A stretch of 43,757 nucleotides of DNA from Caryophanon sp. (GCA_018384745.1 JAHAYH010000016.1:1-43757); one strand, 5' to 3'; shown: positions 17,053 through 26,466, counted from the stretch's first letter. The notes: generated by a model from the letters alone, not told the origin. A program made the numbers and translations.

Positions 17053-19022
17053 GTTTCCGAACTCCCTTCCATCACATCAAAAATGGCTCGTTTTAGTTGT
17101 TCAATGACATCAGCAATTGGCTGCTTCGGCAATTGTGTTGCGGCATTTGATAAATGTCCACCCCCACCGAGACGCTCCATTACAAGCTGAACGTTCGTAT
17201 CCCCGAGCGAGCGTGCGCTAATGCCAATTTGCCCATCTGGACGCAATGCGACAACGAACGATGCCGAAATATCTTTCATTGTTAATAATATATCAGCCGT
17301 TTGTGCAACGAGTACAGAATTATATGCCTCGCCTTCATTACCATGAGCAATGGCAATGCCTGGTGCTGCGAATTCAACCGTTTGAATGATGCGTGAGCGC
17401 TCGATGTACGTATCGATGTCTTCCTTCAATAAGCGCTGTACGAGCACCGTATCCGCTCCAGCAGTCCGTAAATACGACGCCGCTTCAAACGTTCGTGAGC
17501 CGGTACGAAGCGTAAAGCTTTTCGTATCGACGATAATCCCAGCAAGCAATGCTGTTGCTTCAATCATTGTAATTTTATCATGCTTTGGTTGATATTCAAG
17601 CAACTCTGTTATAAGTTCCGCTGTCGATGAAGCGTATGGCTCCATATACACAAGCGTTGGATTTGCTATGAACTCCTCAGCGCGGCGATGATGGTCAATG
17701 ACGACCACTTTATCAAAGCGCTTTAAAATGCTCGGCTCTACAACTAAGCTTGGTTTATGCGTATCAACGATGACAAGCAACGATTTCTCAGTAATGAGCG
17801 CTGTCGCATCCTGTGCAGAAATGAACGATTTATACACATCTTCATTGTCTGTCAGCTCGTGCATTAAGCGACCGACACTACCTGTTAGTTCGTCAAAATT
17901 CACTAAAATATGACCGTCCACTTTGTTCATGCTCGCCATCTTTCGCACGCCGATACACGCACCAATCGAATCTAAATCCGGCATTTTATGACCCATGACG
18001 AAGACGCGATCGCTGTCTTGAATTAAATCGCGCAGTGCATGTGAAATGACGCGTGCGCGGACGCGTGTACGCTTTTCAACAGGATTCGTTTTCCCGCCGT
18101 AAAAGCGCAGCTTCCCTTCTGGATTTTTAATCGCCACTTGGTCGCCGCCACGCCCAAGCACTAAGTCCAGGCTTGATTGTGCAAGCTGTCCAAGCTCTGT
18201 TAATGAATTCGACTCAACCCCAACACCGATGCTCAGCGTTAGCGACAAATTGCGTTGCTGCGTCTTTTCGCGCACATCGTCTAAAATCGCAAACTTCTTT
18301 TGTTCGAGCGTTTCTAAAATTGATTCATTTAACACGGCGATAAAGCGATCTGATGATACGCGCTTTAAGAAAATATCTTGTTCCTTTGCCCACTCATTTA
18401 AAATCGATGTCACCGTCGAGTTCGTCAAGCTGCGTGCTTGGTCGTCCATCATCGATGTAATTTCATCGTAGTTATCAATAAATAAAATGGCGAGCACCGT
18501 ACGATCTTCAAAGTATTGCGTTTCGATTTGAAGCTGTTCTGTAATATCAAAGAAGTACAGTAGGCGCTCATGTTTTTTGTAAAGTACGCGATATTTTCGC
18601 TCACCGATTGTTACGGTGCGCTCAGTTTGCTCCTCTTGCTTTACAAAATTCGTCAGCTCCATTGCGATGGTTGATATTTCCTCATTAATGAGCGTATCCT
18701 CCGTCACAATGTTCATCATGTATGGGTTAACCCATTCAATTTGTTGTTCCTCATTTAGCAATACAATTCCGATTGGCATTTGTAAAAATGCTTCCTCGCC
18801 GACATTTTTCATCCGATACGACAGCGCTTCAATATGCGCCTCTGTATTTACATACAAAATACGCTCTGTCTGCCATGCATATAGCGCAACGATAACGGTT
18901 GCTATTGTAAAAATAACAGCTGCGAGAATGCTTGTTGTGCTTATGGCAAATGCTGCAATGACAAATAGCACCATAAAGAAGACGATCGGATAACGCATTG
19001 GTCTTTTTCGAAAAGCCCCCAT
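17049..19022 (-). CDS. gdpP: Cyclic-di-AMP phosphodiesterase GdpP (YybT)
   Basis: GdpP degrades c-di-AMP to pApA and so affects potassium balance, wall stress and beta-lactam tolerance. The 657-residue protein has two N-terminal membrane helices (about 10-50), a PAS-like domain, a degenerate GGDEF domain with SSDRF in place of GGDEF, and a DHH/DHHA1 module. The DHH motifs are visible as [18 protein letters not shown] and VIDHHRR, and the DHHA1 signature is [10 protein letters not shown]. All catalytic residues appear to be present. Between yybS and rplI it has the standard Firmicute context. Confidence 0.96.
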   Translation of the reverse strand: MGAFRKRPMRYPIVFFMVLFVIAAFAISTTSILAAVIFTIATVIVALYAWQTERILYVNTEAHIEALSYRMKNVGEEAFLQMPIGIVLLNEEQQIEWVNPYMMNIVTEDTLINEEISTIAMELTNFVKQEEQTERTVTIGERKYRVLYKKHERLLYFFDITEQLQIETQYFEDRTVLAILFIDNYDEITSMMDDQARSLTNSTVTSILNEWAKEQDIFLKRVSSDRFIAVLNESILETLEQKKFAILDDVREKTQQRNLSLTLSIGVGVESNSLTELGQLAQSSLDLVLGRGGDQVAIKNPEGKLRFYGGKTNPVEKRTRVRARVISHALRDLIQDSDRVFVMGHKMPDLDSIGACIGVRKMASMNKVDGHILVNFDELTGSVGRLMHELTDNEDVYKSFISAQDATALITEKSLLVIVDTHKPSLVVEPSILKRFDKVVVIDHHRRAEEFIANPTLVYMEPYASSTAELITELLEYQPKHDKITMIEATALLAGIIVDTKSFTLRTGSRTFEAASYLRTAGADTVLVQRLLKEDIDTYIERSRIIQTVEFAAPGIAIAHGNEGEAYNSVLVAQTADILLTMKDISASFVVALRPDGQIGISARSLGDTNVQLVMERLGGGGHLSNAATQLPKQPIADVIEQLKRAIFDVMEGSSET

Positions 19023-19033
19023 TGTCTCAACCC

Positions 19034-19978
19034 CTACTCTTTCGTTTGCTTTGGCTCTACGAATGAACGAATGTTAAAACCTAAATCTACAATGCCTAAA
19101 AGCACGAACAATGAATAAAATGGTATTGCTAATATTGTTGCAATCCATGCGAGTGCCTTCGGTAATTTTTTCGCATTCATAAAGAAATGTACGAACGAAA
19201 CACCTTGTAACGCAAGTAAAATCCATAAAATCATCGACACGTTTAACGTCACCATATGCAACGTTGAGCCGACTTCTGGCTGCATTGCAAAATTGATGAT
19301 TAAAATGATTAAGTAATACCATAAAATCGATTTTGGTAAACGCATGTCACGGAATGGTGCAAATTTCGGCACCTCGATGCCAAGACGCTTTAAAATCGGT
19401 AAATTTGTCGCCATCACAATGAACGTAATTAAAAACACCGCAATCGTCACATTTGCTGGAATCGTTAATTCAATCGTTTCAAAAATTGTATGTAACTGCT
19501 CCGTTGTGAAAATCTCTTGCCCTGTCATTTCTTTCGTCATCTGTAGCGACTCTGTATAACTTTCCTTCACAAGCTTCAATGAATCTTGAATAAAATCAAT
19601 TTCAAACAGCTTGATCGACATGATGTATTGAATGGCAGATGTAATTAAAACAGCAACGCTCGATGATAAAAAAATCATTTCCTTGCTCTTTTTTTGCTGA
19701 ATGCCATAGCCCATTACTATACCTAGTGCAATAAATAATAAGGCAAACGGCAATGCTAATAAACCACCTATTAAAAGCGATAGTACGCAGCCTGCCACAC
19801 CGACTAAAATCGATGCTTTCAAAGCATACTTCGCGCTGTACCAAAGAATCGGCAACGCCACAAAAAGAGACGCGATCGAACCAATTAACGGTACGTAAAA
19901 AGCTAGCGCTAACAATACTGTAAACAGAGCAATCATCATCGCTCCGTGCGCTAACTTGCTCGTTTGTTTGTTCGGCAT
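19034..19978 (-). CDS. yybS: YybS family (DUF2232) integral membrane protein
   Basis: The 314-residue protein is mostly hydrophobic, with about eight predicted membrane helices, and starts MPNKQTSKLAHGAMMIALF, typical of YybS/DUF2232. Members resemble the S components of ECF-type vitamin transporters, but no substrate is proved. Start chosen after AAAGGAAGG; the 26 upstream residues of the longer frame are noncoding. It lies 11 nt before gdpP and is probably cotranscribed with it. Confidence 0.85.
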   Translation of the reverse strand: MPNKQTSKLAHGAMMIALFTVLLALAFYVPLIGSIASLFVALPILWYSAKYALKASILVGVAGCVLSLLIGGLLALPFALLFIALGIVMGYGIQQKKSKEMIFLSSSVAVLITSAIQYIMSIKLFEIDFIQDSLKLVKESYTESLQMTKEMTGQEIFTTEQLHTIFETIELTIPANVTIAVFLITFIVMATNLPILKRLGIEVPKFAPFRDMRLPKSILWYYLIILIINFAMQPEVGSTLHMVTLNVSMILWILLALQGVSFVHFFMNAKKLPKALAWIATILAIPFYSLFVLLGIVDLGFNIRSFVEPKQTKE

Positions 19979-20093
19979 AAAAAACCTTCCTTTATAGTCC
20001 AACATTTTACTTAAACATTGTACCATTATTACATACGCAATCAAACTGACATACATGACAAAGTGCTACTCGTCATTATGCACATATATAGAA

Positions 20094-20131
20094 AAAAACT
20101 GCCTTGTAAGTAAACTTACAAGACAGTTTTT
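20094..20131 (-). terminator. Terminator after rpsR
   Basis: An AAAAACTG...CAGTTTTT stem containing CTTGTAAGT/ACTTACAAG (one mismatch) and a 2-nt loop, followed by T residues on the minus strand. It closes the rpsF-ssb-rpsR operon. Confidence 0.8.
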
Positions 20132-20140
20132 AATTCGTTC

Positions 20141-20377
20141 TTATTTCTCATCAGCAACGAATGGTAATAATGCCATAATACGTGAAACTTTGATAGCTGT
20201 TGTAAGCTTACGTTGGTATTTAGCAGAAGTACCAGTTACGCGACGTGGTAAAATTTTACCGCGCTCAGAGATGAATTTCTTTAAAAGATCTACATCTTTG
20301 TAGTCGATGTGCGTAATGTTGTTTGAAGTGAAGTAGCAAACTTTACGGCGTTTGCGGCCTCCGCGACGTGGTGCCAT
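20141..20377 (-). CDS. rpsR: 30S ribosomal protein S18
   Basis: The 78-residue protein has the expected basic N-terminus ([16 protein letters not shown]) and the S18 core [19 protein letters not shown] followed by [15 protein letters not shown]18 binds S6 as a heterodimer on the platform of the small subunit. The single cysteine near the N-terminus (CYF) is the residual of the C+ zinc-type signature and not a full zinc site. Third gene of the rpsF-ssb-rpsR operon; GGAGG precedes the start. Confidence 0.97.
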   Translation of the reverse strand: MAPRRGGRKRRKVCYFTSNNITHIDYKDVDLLKKFISERGKILPRRVTGTSAKYQRKLTTAIKVSRIMALLPFVADEK

Positions 20378-20416
20378 TATCGTGTTCCTCCTTTATATAA
20401 TTTTTGGTGTCCCGTT

Positions 20417-20995
20417 TTAGAATGGTAAATCGTCTTCCGAAATATCGACAGAGTTTTTACCGTTGTTATCTGTAAACGGGTCATCGTTCATGTTTGTATA
20501 GTTTTGCTGAGTCGGCGGCTGTTGCATTGGAGCCGGAGTTGAAAATGGAGCTTGCTGTGGTGCATTTTGTTGGTAACCACCACCATAAGGTTGTTGTTGA
20601 CCGTATTGTTGCCCACCGCCATAGCCTTGGTTGTTCATTGGTGGTTGTTGATAACCGCCAGCTTGACCGCCGCTATTTTTAGGCTCTAAAAATTGGATGT
20701 TGTCTGCAACGACTTCAGTTGTATAAACACGTTTACCGTCTTGACCTTCATATGAACCTGTTTCGATTCGACCAGTTACACCGATCTGACCGCCCTTACG
20801 CATAAAGTTTGCGAGGTTTTCGGCCTGCTTACGCCACGCGATACAGTTAATGAAATCCGCTTTCTTTTCGCCACCTTGGCTTGTAAATGGACGATTCACA
20901 GCAATTGTAAAACGTGCCACTGCAATGCCTGATGGTGTCATTTTCAGCTCTGGATCCTTTGTTAGTCTTCCAACTAATACGACGTTATTAATCAT
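20417..20995 (-). CDS. ssb: Single-stranded DNA-binding protein SSB
   Basis: The 192-residue protein has an N-terminal OB fold ([23 protein letters not shown], then [17 protein letters not shown]), a long disordered linker rich in Gly, Gln, Tyr and Pro, and the acidic tip DISEDDLPF that recruits replication and repair partners such as PriA and RecQ. This is the essential SsbA type, in its normal place between rpsF and rpsR. AGGAGG lies upstream of the start. Confidence 0.97.
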   Translation of the reverse strand: MINNVVLVGRLTKDPELKMTPSGIAVARFTIAVNRPFTSQGGEKKADFINCIAWRKQAENLANFMRKGGQIGVTGRIETGSYEGQDGKRVYTTEVVADNIQFLEPKNSGGQAGGYQQPPMNNQGYGGGQQYGQQQPYGGGYQQNAPQQAPFSTPAPMQQPPTQQNYTNMNDDPFTDNNGKNSVDISEDDLPF

Positions 20996-21033
20996 TCGTA
21001 TACAACCTCCTTATCAGCAGTTTAATTCAAAAA

Positions 21034-21324
21034 TTATTTCTCTTCTTCGCGAACAGCGATGAAGCGGATGATGTCTTCGCTGATGTTAGCTAAACGAGTA
21101 TACTCGTCGATCGCTTCTTTGCCAGCGTTAACTTTTACGATTTGGTAGAAACCTTCGCGGAAGTCGTTGATTTCGTAAGCAAGACGGCGTTTACCCCAGT
21201 CTTTAGACTCAACGATTTCAGCACCGTTTGAAGTTAAGATGTCAGCGAAACGCTCAACTAAAGCTTTCTTTGCATCTTCTTCGATGTTTGGACGGATTAC
21301 GTACATTAATTCGTATTTGCGCAT
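21034..21324 (-). CDS. rpsF: 30S ribosomal protein S6
   Basis: The 96-residue protein begins [17 protein letters not shown] and has the single ferredoxin-like domain of S6, with [12 protein letters not shown] and [10 protein letters not shown]. It binds S18 and 16S rRNA. The start was chosen at the ATG with GGAGGTG upstream; four more codons in the longer frame are unlikely. First gene of the operon. An S6:S18-binding leader RNA is known in many bacteria, but I could not identify one with certainty in the 21325-21584 gap. Confidence 0.96.
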   Translation of the reverse strand: MRKYELMYVIRPNIEEDAKKALVERFADILTSNGAEIVESKDWGKRRLAYEINDFREGFYQIVKVNAGKEAIDEYTRLANISEDIIRFIAVREEEK

Positions 21325-21584
21325 TATAGATTGCACCTCCTTATGGTCTTTGGCTCACTCTTCAGATGAGGAGCAAGGAGCAAGTAACAATATTACTCAC
21401 ATCAATGAATTGTAACATAGACAGTTCCGACATTCAAGAAATATATTTGAAAATACTGCTGAATCATTTATTTTTTCATGTATTTAACAGTTCATTTTAT
21501 CGAACGTATATTCTCATTATACCGAATACGCGCTACTTTTGCACCTCATACGCTATACTAAAAGAAAACAAATAGGAGGTTGTT

Positions 21585-22148
21585 ATGCAGTACGAAACGA
21601 TTGCGTTAAACGTTCAAAAGCTTATGCGTCAAAACTTAATATGGTCCGTTGTTCTCGTGATCGCGTTGCCGCTTCTAAACTACATCGTACAGCCACGCAT
21701 GTATTGGGATTTTTCGTTTTGGTCAATCGTCGGCTACATCGGCTGGTTTTTTGTCGCATACATCATGTTGATCATTGCGCATGAAGCATGTCATTTAATC
21801 GGATTTGTCGTCTACGGTGGCGTACGTTGGTCGTCGCTTAGCTACGGCCTCGACATGGAAAAGGGAATCGCCTATGCAACAACATCGGAGCTTGTTGAAA
21901 ATCATGCGATGAAAAAAGCGTTATTATTGCCGTTTTGGTTAACGGGGGTTGTACCAACTGTGTACGGCTTTTATGTCGATAGCTATTTATGGATTACCGT
22001 TGGCGCGTTACTCCTCGCAGGCGCCGTTGGAGATTTTGCGATGTACAAAGCGCTGCGCAAGTTTCCAAAAGATGCGGTCGTAAAAGATGACCCACAGGAA
22101 CCGACGCTCTACATATATCCCGCTGGCACGAAGCACGTGGAGGAATAA
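21585..22148 (+). CDS. DUF3267 membrane protein with HEACH motif
   Basis: The 187-residue protein has four or so membrane helices and the motif IIAHEACHLIGF in the second part of a membrane helix. HExxH is the zinc-binding signature of intramembrane metalloproteases, and DUF3267 proteins are thought to be related to that group; no substrate is known. AGGAGG precedes the ATG. It is a single plus-strand gene between two minus-strand units (rpsF operon and ychF), so it has its own promoter. C-terminal tail is charged and soluble. Confidence 0.8.
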   Translation: MQYETIALNVQKLMRQNLIWSVVLVIALPLLNYIVQPRMYWDFSFWSIVGYIGWFFVAYIMLIIAHEACHLIGFVVYGGVRWSSLSYGLDMEKGIAYATTSELVENHAMKKALLLPFWLTGVVPTVYGFYVDSYLWITVGALLLAGAVGDFAMYKALRKFPKDAVVKDDPQEPTLYIYPAGTKHVEE

Positions 22149-22157
22149 TAAACAACG

Positions 22158-22426
22158 AAAAAGAGCGTGGGACAGAAGGGATTTTTTGTTGTTCAGCGGA
22201 GGAAGTTCATTATAAAAATGTGCGGACTCTGCTTATGAAACGGCGAATGGGGAAAAGAATGTATCGAGATACTTGCAACAACAAGGCGATGGACGCCACA
22301 TCGTTTACCTCTTTTCCCGAAAGAATTGCTTGCTCGAAGCAAAGTGACCGACAAAGCAGAAAAGTGGCATCAGAAAATATTGCATTTCCTGATGCCACTT
22401 GTTTTGTCTCATATACGTTTTTTGCT
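22158..22426. other. Intergenic segment rich in inverted repeats, starting with a GTGGGACAGAA motif
   Basis: The stretch between the DUF3267 gene and ychF starts with AAGAGCGTGGGACAGAAG, a motif that recurs in dispersed intergenic repeats of staphylococci and Planococcaceae, and ends with TTTTGTCTCA, a loose complement. Inside are GGGAAAAGA (22250-22258) with TCTTTTCCC (22310-22318), and CGATG/CATCG (22287-22303). No coding sequence is convincing. It may be a degenerate repeat or a small RNA. Confidence 0.4.
22362..22400 (-). terminator. Terminator after ychF
   Basis: AAGTGGCATCAG pairs perfectly with CTGATGCCACTT around a 15-nt loop. The minus strand continues TTTTCTGCTTT and the plus strand GTTTTGTCTC, so it may serve both converging genes. 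Confidence 0.75.
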
Positions 22427-22428
22427 TT

Positions 22429-23529
22429 TTATACGTTAAATAAGAATTCCATTACGTCGCCGTCTTGTACAACGTATTCTTTACCTTCTGCACGAACGCG
22501 ACCTGCTTCTTTTGCAGCTGGCTTAGAGCCGAATTCTACTAAATCATCATATGCTACTGTTTCTGCACGGATGAACCCGCGCTCGAAGTCAGAGTGGATG
22601 ATCCCTGCACATTGAGGAGCTTTCATGCCTTTACGGAACGTCCAAGCACGTACTTCTTGTACACCTGCAGTGAAGTATGTTGCTAAACCTAAAAGGCTGT
22701 AAGATGCTTTAATTAATTGGTCTAAACCAGACTCAGCGATGCCTAACTCTGCTAAAAACTCTTTCTTTTCGTCATCTTCTAACTCAGAAATTTCCTCTTC
22801 GATTTTCGCACAAATTGTAATGACTTGAGCGCCTTCTGCTGCTGCGTATTCACGCACCATGTTAACGTACTTGTTATCAGACGTATCTGCTACTTCATCT
22901 TCTGATACGTTTGCTACGTATAATGTTGGTTTAATCGTTAATAGGTGAAGACCTTTAATGATTTTTTTCTCATCGTCTGATAAGTCTACAGAGCGCGCTG
23001 GCTTTTCCGCTTCAAGCGCCTCTTTAATTTTTTGTAAAATCGGCTCTTCTACCATTGCCTCTTTATCTTTTTGCTTCGCCATTTTTGCGACGCGTGCGAT
23101 GCGTTTGTCAACAGACTCTAAGTCCGCAAGAATTAACTCTAAGTTAATTACTTCGATGTCGTCGATTGGGTTTACAGTGCCTGATACGTGCGTGATGTTT
23201 TCATCTTCAAAGCAACGCACAACTTGGCAAATTGCGTCTACTTCGCGAATGTGTGCAAGGAATTTGTTCCCTAAACCTTCACCTGTAGAAGCACCTTTTA
23301 CGATCCCTGCGATGTCTGTGAATTCAAATGTTGTTGGAACTGTCTTCTTTGGTGTTACAAGCTCCGTTAATTTGTCTAAACGCTCGTCTGGAACTGTTAC
23401 GCTCCCAACGTTTGGCTCGATTGTTGCGAATGGGTAGTTCGCTGCAAGTGCGCCTGCTTTTGTAATTGCGTTGAATAATGTTGATTTACCAACGTTAGGT
23501 AAACCGACGATACCAGCTGTTAATGCCAT
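22429..23529 (-). CDS. ychF: Redox-regulated ribosome-binding ATPase YchF/OLA1
   Basis: The 366-residue P-loop protein has Walker A GLPNVGKSTLFNAI, switch DIAGIVKGAS, a coiled-coil insertion (about 130-200) and the C-terminal TGS domain with the GDVMEFLFNV ending. YchF proteins prefer ATP over GTP because the G4 motif NKxD is altered; here the equivalent segment reads YVANVSED. They bind ribosomes and affect stress responses. The start MALTAGIVGLPNVGKS follows AAGGAAGG. Downstream of yyzM with a gap of about 115 bp. Confidence 0.96.
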   Translation of the reverse strand: MALTAGIVGLPNVGKSTLFNAITKAGALAANYPFATIEPNVGSVTVPDERLDKLTELVTPKKTVPTTFEFTDIAGIVKGASTGEGLGNKFLAHIREVDAICQVVRCFEDENITHVSGTVNPIDDIEVINLELILADLESVDKRIARVAKMAKQKDKEAMVEEPILQKIKEALEAEKPARSVDLSDDEKKIIKGLHLLTIKPTLYVANVSEDEVADTSDNKYVNMVREYAAAEGAQVITICAKIEEEISELEDDEKKEFLAELGIAESGLDQLIKASYSLLGLATYFTAGVQEVRAWTFRKGMKAPQCAGIIHSDFERGFIRAETVAYDDLVEFGSKPAAKEAGRVRAEGKEYVVQDGDVMEFLFNV

Positions 23530-23644
23530 GTATAGTCACGACCTTCCTTTTATGTTTTTGATCGAGAATTTCTCGTACGTTCCGAATCATGAAGTTACAA
23601 ATATAACCTTGTCTATTATATTGATTTGCACGCTAAAAGTCTAT

Positions 23645-23842
23645 TTACTGTTGTGCCGATTCAATAATGCGTTTCATTTTTTTCGTAAACTCGCGGCGTG
23701 GCAGCATGACACTATGACCACAGCCTTCACATTTAATGCGAATATCAGCACCTACACGAATAATTTTCCATGCATTTGTGCCACAAGGGTGCTGCTTTTT
23801 CATTTCCACAACATCGTTTAAAGCAAATGTTTTTTGTTCCAT
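23645..23842 (-). CDS. yyzM: DUF951 small protein YyzM
   Basis: The 65-residue protein contains DVVEMKKQHPCGTNAWKI, RIKCEGCGHSVMLPRREF, the defining motifs of DUF951/YyzM, with cysteines C20, C38 and C41 that may bind zinc. The function is unknown; its strand-rich compact form has been likened to nucleic-acid binding domains. It starts 3 nt after the MscS gene and is probably cotranscribed with it. Confidence 0.92.
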   Translation of the reverse strand: MEQKTFALNDVVEMKKQHPCGTNAWKIIRVGADIRIKCEGCGHSVMLPRREFTKKMKRIIESAQQ

Positions 23843-23845
23843 TTG

Positions 23846-24691
23846 TTATTCCTCTCCCTCATCTGAATCCGTCGCAATAAAGCCAAACTGCGCAAAAATT
23901 AAAATAACGTCACGGCGAATGACACGGCCAACAGCTGCTGCTTGACGCGGTAATGTTTCATACGTAATACGCACCGTTGCTTCTTCTTTTGTAAAGTTTA
24001 CAACGCCGATAAATTGCGGCGCACGTACAAGCTCTTCATGATGTGATGGCAGTGTATTTAAATATTCTTGAACAGCACTTTGTACCGCTTCAATATCCGC
24101 ATTTACCGGCACATCTAAATCAATCGTGGCGTTTGTATTGTTTACCGAGTAGTTCGTAACGTTTGTAATCCCACCGTTTGGAATGATGTATTGTTCTCCA
24201 GTCGGTCCTTGAATTTTCGTTGTGCGTAAGCCGATTTCTACAACCGTTCCTTCGCCACCTGCTAGCTTAATGTAGTCACCTACACCAAACTGATCTTCAA
24301 AAATAATAAAGAAGCCTGTAATGACATCCTTTACTAAACTTTGCGCACCAAAACCGATGGCTAAACCAGCGACACCGGCTCCGGCCAGTAAACCGGCAAT
24401 TTGAATGCCAAGCGATGATAAAATCCCAACGATTGCTGAGAAGTATACTAAATAGACGACGATGTTTTGTAGCAGTCGTAAAATCGTTGTATCACGGCGA
24501 TCATTGCCGCGTAACGGTGTGCGTCGACGAATGCGGAAGACGCGTGCGATTAACGCTTTCGCTACGCGGACGACGATGCCTGAAATAATTAAAATGAGCG
24601 TAATTTCAAATAGCGCGCCCATCGCTTTATCCCAAAAATCAGGATTTGAAAAGTAGTCGACCCACTTTTGTGCAAACTTTTGTATTTCCAT
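23846..24691 (-). CDS. Small-conductance mechanosensitive channel, MscS family
   Basis: MscS channels open under membrane tension and release solutes during osmotic downshock. The 281-residue protein has three membrane helices; the third is the Gly/Ala-rich pore helix AGLLAGAGVAGLAIGFGAQSLVKDV, followed by the beta domain with FEDQFGVGDYIKLAGGEGTVVEIGLR and IIPNGGITNVTNYS. This is the standard MscS core with a short C-terminus. Start chosen at the ATG after AAAGGTG; the GTG three codons earlier overlaps the ribosome binding site. In Bacillus a MscS gene also lies between spo0J and ychF. Confidence 0.93.
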   Translation of the reverse strand: MEIQKFAQKWVDYFSNPDFWDKAMGALFEITLILIISGIVVRVAKALIARVFRIRRRTPLRGNDRRDTTILRLLQNIVVYLVYFSAIVGILSSLGIQIAGLLAGAGVAGLAIGFGAQSLVKDVITGFFIIFEDQFGVGDYIKLAGGEGTVVEIGLRTTKIQGPTGEQYIIPNGGITNVTNYSVNNTNATIDLDVPVNADIEAVQSAVQEYLNTLPSHHEELVRAPQFIGVVNFTKEEATVRITYETLPRQAAAVGRVIRRDVILIFAQFGFIATDSDEGEE

Positions 24692-24748
24692 GTTATTCAC
24701 CTTTCAATGTTGTTCGTTACGTCTTTACTATGACATGAACATGCGCAA

Positions 24749-25573
24749 TTATTCAATATCGTTTAGCTGCAGTAATGCTAAAATACGCTCTAAATCTTCG
24801 TCTGAATAAAATTCGATTTCAATTTTCCCTTTATGCTTCGATTGCTGAATTTGTACATTCGTGCCCAATGCGTCACGTAGCTGTGCTTCACGCTCTTGTA
24901 CAAAGATGTTTTTTTGTTTTAGTGCTTTTGTTCCACGTGAAACGGCTGTACGCTCCTGCACAATTTTCTCGAGCTGCCGAACGCTTAACCCTTCTTTCAT
25001 CACGCGCTGTGCCATCAATGACATTTGGCGCGGAATTCTCAAACCGAGCAGAGAACGCCCGTGTCCCATTGATAACTTTCCACTCGTAATCGCTTCTCGC
25101 ACATCCGCTGGTAAGCTAAGAAGACGAATATGATTGGCAATATGTGGACGGCTTTTTCCAAGGCGAACAGCGAGCTCTTCTTGCGTAAAATGTAAATTGT
25201 GCATTAAGCTTTGGTACGCCTCTGCTTCTTCAATGGGCGTTAAATCTTCTCGCTGTAAGTTTTCTAAAATGGCAAGCTCCTGCATTTGCTGATCTGTCAG
25301 CTCTCGTACAATTGCCGGAATATGTGTCTTGTTCGCACGCTTTGATGCGCGGAATCGGCGCTCACCAACAACAATTTCATAGCCGCTTACCTTTTTGCGT
25401 ACAACGATTGGCTGTAACACGCCATGCTCTTGAATCGAATCGCTCAATTCCTGCAGTGCTTCATCATCAAACACTTTACGCGGTTGAAACGGATTGACTC
25501 GAATAATCGACAGCGGCAACTGCTCCACTTGATCTTGCCCTTCGATCACTTGCGCTAACTTTTGAAAATCCAT
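24749..25573 (-). CDS. parB: ParB/Spo0J chromosome partition protein, without the usual N-terminal ParA-contact motif
   Basis: ParB is a CTP-dependent DNA clamp that loads at parS and spreads, recruiting condensin and organising origins. The 274-residue protein has the ParB N domain (NPFQPRKVFDDEALQEL, then the CTP-binding GERRFRA and ENLQREDLTPIEEA), the helix-turn-helix GKSRPHIANHIRLLSLP, LSMGHGRSLLGL, and the C-terminal dimer domain GKIEIEFYSDEDLERIL. These match Spo0J rather than Noc. It begins MDFQKLAQVIEGQ and lacks the GLGKGINALF-type leader that binds Soj/ParA. Soj and Noc genes, which normally lie between rsmG and spo0J, are missing here. A parS-like site lies inside the gene. Confidence 0.93.
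   Translation of the reverse strand: MDFQKLAQVIEGQDQVEQLPLSIIRVNPFQPRKVFDDEALQELSDSIQEHGVLQPIVVRKKVSGYEIVVGERRFRASKRANKTHIPAIVRELTDQQMQELAILENLQREDLTPIEEAEAYQSLMHNLHFTQEELAVRLGKSRPHIANHIRLLSLPADVREAITSGKLSMGHGRSLLGLRIPRQMSLMAQRVMKEGLSVRQLEKIVQERTAVSRGTKALKQKNIFVQEREAQLRDALGTNVQIQQSKHKGKIEIEFYSDEDLERILALLQLNDIE
24929..24944. promoter_or_regulatory. parS site inside parB
   Basis: TGTTCCACGTGAAACG agrees with the Bacillus parS consensus TGTTNCACGTGAAACA at all positions but the last. A parS within spo0J is also found in B. subtilis. The site should load ParB clamps about 8 kb from oriC. Confidence 0.88.
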
Positions 25574-25596
25574 TTGTTCACGTCCTTTCTAACAAA

Positions 25597-25629
25597 ACAC
25601 CGTTACCCACAAACTGTGGACAACGGTGT
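25597..25629 (-). terminator. rsmG terminator built from DnaA-box-like arms
   Basis: ACACCGTT/AACGGTGT and CCACA/TGTGG form a two-part hairpin with a small internal loop, followed on the minus strand by TTTTGTTAG. Its arms contain TTACCCACA (25603-25611) and TGTGGACAA (25615-25623), and a perfect DnaA box TGTGGATAA lies just beside it (25627-25635). Confidence 0.65.
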
Positions 25630-25642
25630 GGATAACTTGTTG

Positions 25643-26359
25643 TTATTTAATTGGTGATTTATTCGGTACACCTGGTTTACGTGGATACTTTTTCGGCGTC
25701 GCCTTTATTTTATTAAACACGTATAATGAACGTTCGCTTTCCTCTACTGGCAACAGGAAGTGATGCTCGTCTTGCAGCTTGCCACCAAGCGTGTTAATCG
25801 CTGATTTCGCCTCTTTAAATTCATCTGCACCAGCTGCTGCTTTTAGCGCCACGAACTTGCCACCTTCTTTTACAAGCGGTAAGCAAAGCTCTGATAATAC
25901 GCTTAAACGTGCAACGGCGCGCGCTGTTACTGTATCAAATTGCTCGCGGTACGCTGCGTTTTGACCGAACTCCTCGGCACGTGCATGTACGAAGTTAACG
26001 TTTTCTAAGCCAAGCTGTTCGCTTAAATGGTTTAAAAACGTAATGCGCTTATTTAACGAATCCACAATCGTTACGTGTAAATGTGGATAACAAATTTTAA
26101 TTGGTAAGCTTGGGAAACCTGCTCCTGCCCCTACATCACAAACAGACGTCGTGCTGTTAAAGTCGTAATAAAACGATGCGCTAATTGAATCGTAAAAATG
26201 CTTTAAGTACACGCCTTCTAAATCGGTAATCGCCGTTAAGTTCATCTTTTCATTCCACTCAACAAGCAGCTCGAAGTATTTACGGAACTGAGCAATTTGC
26301 GCTTCTGTTAACACAATGCCTTTTTCCTTTAACGCTTCGATAAATTGTTGTTCATTCAT
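25643..26359 (-). CDS. rsmG: 16S rRNA (guanine527-N7)-methyltransferase RsmG (GidB)
   Basis: RsmG methylates G527 in the 530 loop of 16S rRNA; its loss gives low-level streptomycin resistance. The 238-residue protein has the SAM-binding motif [36 protein letters not shown] and the [11 protein letters not shown] segment, all conserved. The C-terminal tail [15 protein letters not shown] is typical. In most Firmicutes it is followed by noc and soj; here parB comes next. DnaA boxes lie upstream of its start. Confidence 0.96.
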   Translation of the reverse strand: MNEQQFIEALKEKGIVLTEAQIAQFRKYFELLVEWNEKMNLTAITDLEGVYLKHFYDSISASFYYDFNSTTSVCDVGAGAGFPSLPIKICYPHLHVTIVDSLNKRITFLNHLSEQLGLENVNFVHARAEEFGQNAAYREQFDTVTARAVARLSVLSELCLPLVKEGGKFVALKAAAGADEFKEAKSAINTLGGKLQDEHHFLLPVEESERSLYVFNKIKATPKKYPRKPGVPNKSPIK

Positions 26360-26393
26360 AAATTAAAACCCTCTCTTCTTATGACACAAAATA

Positions 26394-26466
26394 TTGTCCA
26401 CAGTATATCATTTACACAAATTCTTTACACCGCTTATCCACAATTTCCTGTGCATAATGTGTATAA
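26394..26466. promoter_or_regulatory. DnaA-box group between mnmG and rsmG
   Basis: Four matches or near matches to TTATNCACA: TTGTCCACA (26394), TTATCCACA (26434), and on the minus strand TGTGCATAA (26449) directly followed by TGTGTATAA (26458). They lie 35-107 bp upstream of the rsmG start, so they may overlap its promoter. Confidence 0.6.

Noticed and set aside
10385-18991. Many long frames antisense to conserved genes (for example within walH, dnaC, gdpP and parB)
   Set aside because: They mirror codon bias of the real genes, lack ribosome binding sites and match no family.
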